A stretch of 23,662 bases of DNA from Emergomyces orientalis (lineage: Eukaryota; Ascomycota; Eurotiomycetes; Onygenales; Ajellomycetaceae): positions 1 to 23,662 of the forward strand of contig MOWL01000086.1 of NCBI GenBank assembly GCA_002110485.1. The letters run 5' to 3'. A model generated the notes under the pieces. That model was not told where the DNA came from. It did not search any database and saw nothing but the letters and a program-made list of their open reading frames with translations. This document shows positions 18,445-23,662 of this stretch, piece after piece. The stretch's first letter is position 1. Every line of letters begins with the position of its first letter. A program made the translations under genes and the position numbers.

Positions 18445-18527
18445 ATGGGTATGCTGAAATTTGGTAACCAGGTTCCACTTAGGATGGAATAGTTTTAACT
18501 TTGCAAGTTCAAGTCTTGTTACCCATA
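18445..18527 (+). tRNA. trnL: tRNA-Leu (TAG), right arm
   Basis: Identical in structure to the left-arm copy: acceptor ATGGGTA/TACCCAT, loop CTTAGGA, long variable arm. Confidence 0.93.
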
Positions 18528-18544
18528 TTAATTTTAATTATTTT

Positions 18545-18617
18545 TATGTTGTTGACTAATAGGTAAGTCATAAATTTTTGGTATTTATTATTGAGTGTTC
18601 GAATCGCTCCAACATAA
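18545..18617 (+). tRNA. trnQ: tRNA-Gln (TTG), right arm
   Basis: Identical in structure to the left-arm copy: acceptor TATGTTG/CAACATA, loop TTTTGGT. Confidence 0.9.
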
Positions 18618-18636
18618 TTTTTTTTTTAATACCTTA

Positions 18637-18708
18637 GCCAGGATAGTTTAATAGGTAGAACAATAATTTCATGAATTAAGAATGAGAATTCGAATTTCTC
18701 TCCTGGCT
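18637..18708 (+). tRNA. trnM: tRNA-Met (CAT), second copy in right arm
   Basis: Identical in structure to the left-arm copy: acceptor GCCAGGA/TCCTGGC, loop TTCATGA. Confidence 0.88.
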
Positions 18709-18766
18709 CATGTAAAATAATTAAGTTTTTTAATCTTATTATATAATTTATATACATAAAAATTTA

Positions 18767-18839
18767 GGTCGGTATAGTTCAATAGGTAGAACAGCTGTAT
18801 GTGGCATAGTATATCCTTGTTCGATTCAAGGTACCAACC
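18767..18839 (+). tRNA. trnH: tRNA-His (GTG), right arm
   Basis: Identical in structure to the left-arm copy, including the encoded G at -1 opposite C73. Confidence 0.92.
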
Positions 18840-19079
18840 CTAACTGTTAAAGGATCTAAAAAAAAACATTTTTTTTGCTCGTATATTATATTAATCTGAT
18901 ATATTACCTTATAGTTTTAATTTAATTTAGTTAATGAAGTTTGTGTGACTTAATAATAGTACAAAAATTATTCTTATATTATCGTAAACTTATTATAATT
19001 ATTTTATTCAATAAACTTTAGACTTTATTATTTAGTCTTTACAGAACTATTTAAAAATAGTTTGTATTTATTAGGTATA

Positions 19080-19150
19080 AACATGTTAGTTTAATGGCAG
19101 AATACTGTGCTACGGACACAATGATATAAGTTCAAATCTTGTACATGTTT
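19080..19150 (+). tRNA. trnR: tRNA-Arg (ACG), right arm
   Basis: Identical in structure to the left-arm copy: acceptor AACATGT/ACATGTT, loop CTACGGA. Confidence 0.9.
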
Positions 19151-19493
19151 TTAATATGCAAATAATATAAAGATAATAAAATATTATTAAATAAAATTAT
19201 TAGTTTTTTTAATATAAGAGTTTATATTTAAAGGTAAATTTCAACTAAATAATTATATATTTAATATAAAGTTATTTTTTGTTTTATATTACCACTTTAA
19301 ATTTATTTTATATGTTAAGATTTTATTCTGTATTAATTTCATCTAGATAAATGTATCTATAAGGATAAAAAGTAATAAGATAAATTTTTACCTTTAGTAT
19401 AAAAGAATCTAATAGATTATATATAATTATTCTCCGTAAGAGAATAAATTTTGTGCTTTTTTAATATATTAATGTTATTAATAGTTTATATAA
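19151..19493. other. gene-free, hairpin-rich spacer, right arm
   Basis: Mirror of the left-arm spacer. No gene seen. Contains the 8-bp hairpin TTATTCTC-CGTAA-GAGAATAA (19427-19447) and a 6-bp hairpin TAGATA-AATG-TATCTA about 80 nt upstream of it. Confidence 0.5.
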
Positions 19494-19564
19494 TTCTTAT
19501 TAGCTTAATGGTAGAGCAGAATACTTCTAATATTTAGATCTTAGTTCGAGTCTAAGATAAGAAT
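19494..19564 (+). tRNA. trnR: tRNA-Arg (TCT), right arm
   Basis: Identical in structure to the left-arm copy. It ends 59 nt before the upstream in-frame ATG of cox1. Confidence 0.92.
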
Positions 19565-19755
19565 CCTAGAATTAAATTTTATTTTAGATTTAAACAAAAA
19601 GAAGAGAGATACTTAGAATTTGTATGGATCAGCCTACAACTAGTAGCTCTGATTATAGGAATATAAGAGAAATAAAAAATGCCTATACTACAATTCTAAA
19701 TGAAAAGGATCAACCTAGTGACGAAAATTCTAATAAAACAATTTTAGATAAAATA

Positions 19756-22700
19756 ATGAATATAACAATGTGAAGAGAGCGTTGATTTTTATCTTCAAAT
19801 GCAAAAGATATAGGAATGTTATATTTAATATTTGCTTTATTTTCAGGTTTGATAGGTACAGCTTTTTCTGTTATAATACGTTTAGAATTATCTGGACCTG
19901 GGGTTCAGTACATAGCAGATAACCAGCTATATAATAGTGTTATAACAGCCCATGCTATATTAATGATTTTTTTCATGGTTATGCCTGCTTTAATAGGAGG
20001 TTTTGGTAATTTTTTATTACCTATTTTAATAGGAGGTCCTGATATGGCATTTCCTAGATTAAATAATATAAGTTTTTGACTATTAATACCTAGTTTATTA
20101 TTATTTATTTTTTCAGCTACAATTGAAAATGGAGCTGGTACAGGTTGAACTCTTAAATGGATTAGGGAGTTAATTTATAGTGATATAAATTTGAGCAAAC
20201 TCTTCTCGATGCGTGAACATCTTCAAGTATACTATATAATTTTAGTATTACATGTAATTCACTACTCATGTATATTTTTAATAAATCGTATAAACTATGG
20301 TCAAATATTAAATTATACGTATGTAAAAATGTGAATGTCAAGGAGACAATACGCCTGATTAGTAAATAAACGTTTTTTTACTAGTCATCAGAGACTTAAC
20401 GAAGAGCATCTTAAAGAAAAAAAGATTAATAAAGAATCATTTGAACAATGGTTAGTAGGGTTTACAGATGGAGACGGTAATTTTTCTATAACTAATCAAG
20501 GAGACAAATGAGGTTTAAGTTTTAAATTGACTCAATCTAGATATAATTTAAGAGTTTTAAATTATATTAAGAAAGAATTAGGGGTAGGTTCTATAACAAA
20601 AGATGGTACAAAAGGGCAATATTTTATTAGAGATAGAAAGATAATAGAATCTATTATACTACCTATATTTGATAAATATCCTCTATTGACTTCAAAATAT
20701 TTTGATTATATAAAATTAAAAAAAGCTTTGGCAATATTAAATGATCTTAGTTTAAATAAGCAAGATAAAAATACTAAACTTCTAGAAATTAAAAATTCTA
20801 AGATTGGTGTTGGTTATATTTCGCCTGCTTGAAAAAATGTAAATTTACCTTTAGTAAGTGTAAATTCACTAAATAATGTGATGAGTAAAAACTGATTAGT
20901 TGGATTTATTGAAGCAGAAGGTAGTTTCTACTTAACAAAAAAAGATTCCAATATAATAGTACATGGTTTTGGTCTAACACAAAAATTAGACAAAATTGTT
21001 TTACAAGGAATAGGTTTGATGCTTCATATTAATAATCCAGTTAGATATAAAGAAATATATAATCATTATATTTTAGATACCACTAATTCAAGAGCCATTG
21101 AAAACATAATAGTATTTTTTAAAGATACAATGAAAGGAGTAAAATCATTAGAGTATAGAATCTGAGCAAGATCTTACGTAAAAAATAAAGGAAATTACGA
21201 AAAATTGTGTAATATAAGAGATACTATTAGAAAAATCCGAAAAAATCTGTTACAAATCTAATAATTAAGATGAAAGTATAGTCCGAACAGTAAAGAGATT
21301 TACTGAGTGTAACGATAAAAATCGTTCAAACGAAAAATGAAGTTACCAACATATTTGTTATCCTCCATTATCAGGAATACAAAGTCATAGTGGACCTAGT
21401 GTAGATTTAGCTATATTTGCTTTACATTTAAGTGGAGTAAGTAGTTTATTAGGTGCTATAAATTTTATATCTACTATTATGAATATGAGAAGCCCTGGTA
21501 TAAAATTACATAAATTAGCTTTATTTGGTTGAGCTGTTGTAATAACAGCTGTTTTATTATTATTATCTTTACCTGTTCTTGCTGCTGCAATTACAATGGT
21601 ATTAACAGATAGAAATTTTAATACATCTTTCTTTGAATTAGCTGGAGGAGGTGATCCTATATTATATCAACATCTTTTCTGATTCTTTGGTCACCCTGAA
21701 GTTTATATATTAGTTATACCTGGTTTTGGTATAATTAGTACTGTAGTTTCAGCTAGTTCAAGTAAAAATGTTTTTGGTTATTTAGGGATATTAAATATAC
21801 TTTGAGCAAGTATATATGTCCATCAGTATCAAACTCCGGGGAAGTCCTAAAGAATTAGATACTAACATTAGTAGGTAACTATTAATGGGCCTATACTAAT
21901 CATATAGGGTATAGTAATAAGTCTAATTATCTACCACAAAATGGTGAATGGATTATCGCGGATCTAAGTTCCTTTAAAGGATAAAAGAGCAACGAGCAGA
22001 CGGTACTGGATATATTAATATATTTAAGGTGTGCTCTTAGTTGCCTAGAAATAGGTTTATTTATAACAATAAGTTGTTATAAATAATTAAATAGATAGGA
22101 TAGCTCGGTCTATACATATAATATAACTTTTTATTATATATGAATTTTAATTTAAATTACAAATATTTTATCATTATTGTTTACCTTTATTCTGCTTTGT
22201 GTGCACTATATCTTTTTTTTTTATATTTGTAAAAGAAAATATCAAATATAAAAACAAATTTATGCTACAATTAGTACCTTTTTTTTTCGTTAATCAAGCT
22301 ATATTTCTTTTTTAATAAATATAACTTAAAAAAAATAAAAGTTTATATAATATTAATTATATTTCTTTAAACCAAAAACAATAATTTAAATATAAAATAA
22401 AAAATCAAATCATGAGTAAAAATATAAAATTTACTTTCAAAGGAGTGGTAGAAAAACCTTTAGATAAACATTTTGATGCAGCAGAAAAGAAGATAAATAT
22501 CTTACTTTTGTGGCAAATACTGCTGAAAAGTCTTATAAAGAGGAAGATACTAAATTAGCTGCGAAATGTGGAGCTGAGAGAGGAAAACGTTTCGAGGAAA
22601 TTCAGCCCATTCTATCTAAGGAAGTTGGGACGGCTACTAATGAAGATCAAAAAAAAATGAATGATTTTTTTCTTGATGATTCAGTTATATATCAAAAATC

Positions 22701-23662
22701 TTTACAACTTAGACATGATAAATTTCAGGAGGGTCTTAAAGAGGGTAAGTTAAATCTTGTTCCCGGTTTAGATCAAGGGTATTTAGATAAAGCTATTAAA
22801 CATAGGGAAGAATCTAAAGAAACATATAATGTTTTTTGTTTTTCTGTATTTAAATATGACTCCTATATAGATTCATTAATATCACTATCAAATTCAGATA
22901 ATAAAGATAACGATAATGATATTGATAATTTTCCATCATGTGAAATTAGTTCTATTTACGATTTGGCAGGAGATGATTAAAATATTTGTAAATTAAATTA
23001 GGGCCAAAGTCTGAAACACGGGTTTATGCTATGATGTCTATTGGTGTGTTAGGTTTTGTTGTTTGAAGCCATCACATGTATACAGTTGGTTTAGATGTAG
23101 ATACAAGAGCATATTTTACAGCTGCTACGTTAATTATAGCAGTACCTACAGGTATTAAAATATTCTCATGATTAGCTACATCTTATGGTGGTTCTTTACA
23201 TTTAACACCTGCTATGTTATTTGCTTTAGGTTTTGTTGTTATGTTTACTATTGGGGGATTAAGTGGTGTTGTTTTAGCTAATGCTTCACTTGATATTGCT
23301 TTCCATGATACTTATTATGTAGTTGCACATTTTCATTATGTTCTTTCAATGGGTGCTGTTTTTGCTTTATTTAGTGGTTGATATTTCTGAATACCTAAAT
23401 TATTAGGTTTATCTTATAATATCTTTGCTGGTAAGGTTCATTTCTGAATTTTATTTCTAGGGGTTAATATAACATTTTTCCCTCAACATTTTTTAGGTTT
23501 ACAAGGTATGCCTCGTCGTATTAGTGATTATCCTGATGCTTTTGCAGGTTGAAATTTAATTAGTAGTTTTGGTTCTATTATAAGTGTTGTAGCTACTTGA
23601 TATTTTTTAAATATTTTATATATACAATTAACTCAAGGAGCTCCTGTTTCAAGATATCCTTG
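19756..23662 (+). CDS. cox1: cytochrome c oxidase subunit I, right-arm copy, cut by window end
   Basis: Second copy of cox1. Exons are 19756-20153, 21358-21789 and 23021 to the window end. The last visible codons read [10 protein letters not shown], so about 50 C-terminal residues lie outside. The exons I compared match the left arm, and all active-site histidines are present. As in the left arm, the frame stays open upstream to an ATG at 19624, with an in-frame stop just before it. With two intact copies, dosage is doubled if both are transcribed. Confidence 0.94.
20154..21261 (+). CDS. LAGLIDADG homing endonuclease in cox1 intron 1, right-arm copy
   Basis: In frame with exon 1. The motifs LVGFTDGDG (20452-20478) and LVGFIEAEG (20896-20922) are intact, and the stop TAA is at 21259-21261. 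It appears as intact as the left-arm copy. Confidence 0.92.
20154..21357 (+). mobile_element. cox1 intron 1, group I with LAGLIDADG ORF, right-arm copy
   Basis: 1204 nt, between GAACTCT and TTATCCTCC. TATAGTCC (21277-21284) marks the S/P7 strand. Same length as the left copy. Confidence 0.88.
21790..23020 (+). mobile_element. cox1 intron 2, group I, right-arm copy
   Basis: 1231 nt, two shorter than the left copy because of two single-base losses (a T/A run near 22328 and an A-run at 22484). Core motifs CTCCGGGGAAGTCCTAAAG (21834-21852) and AACGAGCAGACGGTACTGG (21991-22009) are unchanged, so splicing should not be affected. Confidence 0.85.
22412..22980 (+). pseudogene. intron 2 ORF of unknown family, frameshifted copy
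   Basis: Same ORF as at 12679-13248, but the run at 22484-22487 is A4 instead of A5. The frame shifts after about 25 codons and stops at TAG 22556-22558, giving 48 residues. The remaining reading frame is otherwise open to 22980 and unchanged. The loss is either a real mutation in one arm or a homopolymer sequencing error. Confidence 0.75.

Larger units (their letters stand above)
17875..23662. repeat. right arm of giant inverted repeat (runs off the window)
   Basis: Inverse complement of the left arm. The order away from the centre is trnM, L(TAA), A, F, L(TAG), Q, M, H, R(ACG), R(TCT), cox1. Six one-base losses in homopolymers relative to the left arm were found by comparing local offsets: two near 17971-17981, one near 18090, one at the trnA 5' end (18264), one near 22328 and one at 22484. 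Cox1 exons and intron 1 are the same length in both arms. The repeat continues to the last base of the window. Confidence 0.97.

Overview
This window is mitochondrial DNA from a fungus, almost certainly an ascomycete. It is very AT-rich. UGA is read as Trp throughout: TGA sits at conserved Trp positions in COX1, COX2, CYTB and the NAD proteins. The gene set is the fungal respiratory set, with complex I genes present, so this is not a Saccharomyces-type yeast. The plus-strand tRNA order M-M-L-A-F-L-Q-M-H closely resembles the tRNA block that follows rnl in filamentous ascomycetes. No rRNA gene, atp6, atp8, cox3 or nad6 was found in the window.

Region 1 (1-11845, all minus strand). In transcription order from right to left: an unidentified ORF just after cox1, trnN, atp9, cox2, nad4L/nad5 (overlapping by one base), nad2, cob, nad3, trnC, nad1, nad4. 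All known protein genes here look intact and intron-free. Compared with the usual ascomycete order, nad2 and nad3 are separated: nad2 lies between nad5 and cob, and nad3 between cob and trnC.

Region 2 (about 11997-23662) is one giant palindrome. Two arms of at least 5.8 kb face each other across a loop of only about 90 nt, which holds a single trnM(CAT). Each arm carries ten tRNA genes (M, L-UAA, A, F, L-UAG, Q, M, H, R-ACG, R-UCU) and cox1. The cox1 gene is complete in the left arm and cut by the window end in the right. cox1 has two group I introns. Intron 1 carries a double-motif LAGLIDADG endonuclease in frame with exon 1. Intron 2 has its catalytic core near the 5' end and a 189-codon ORF of no recognised family near the 3' end. 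Exon phases give a clean 585-codon (long start) or 541-codon (conventional start) reading frame.

The arms are nearly identical. The differences I found are single-base losses in homopolymers, all in the right arm, plus non-homopolymer divergence in the trnM at the tip. One right-arm loss frameshifts the intron 2 ORF and another weakens trnA. Either the right arm is less accurately sequenced, or it is decaying.

The oddest features cluster at cox1: an open 44-residue hydrophilic extension before the usual start, the unknown intron ORF, and a downstream ORF without an ATG that overlaps the cox1 end and contains a stretch resembling a second, diverged COX1 C-terminus. Short intergenic spacers repeatedly contain self-complementary A(n)T(n) blocks and hairpins, which may mark RNA processing sites.
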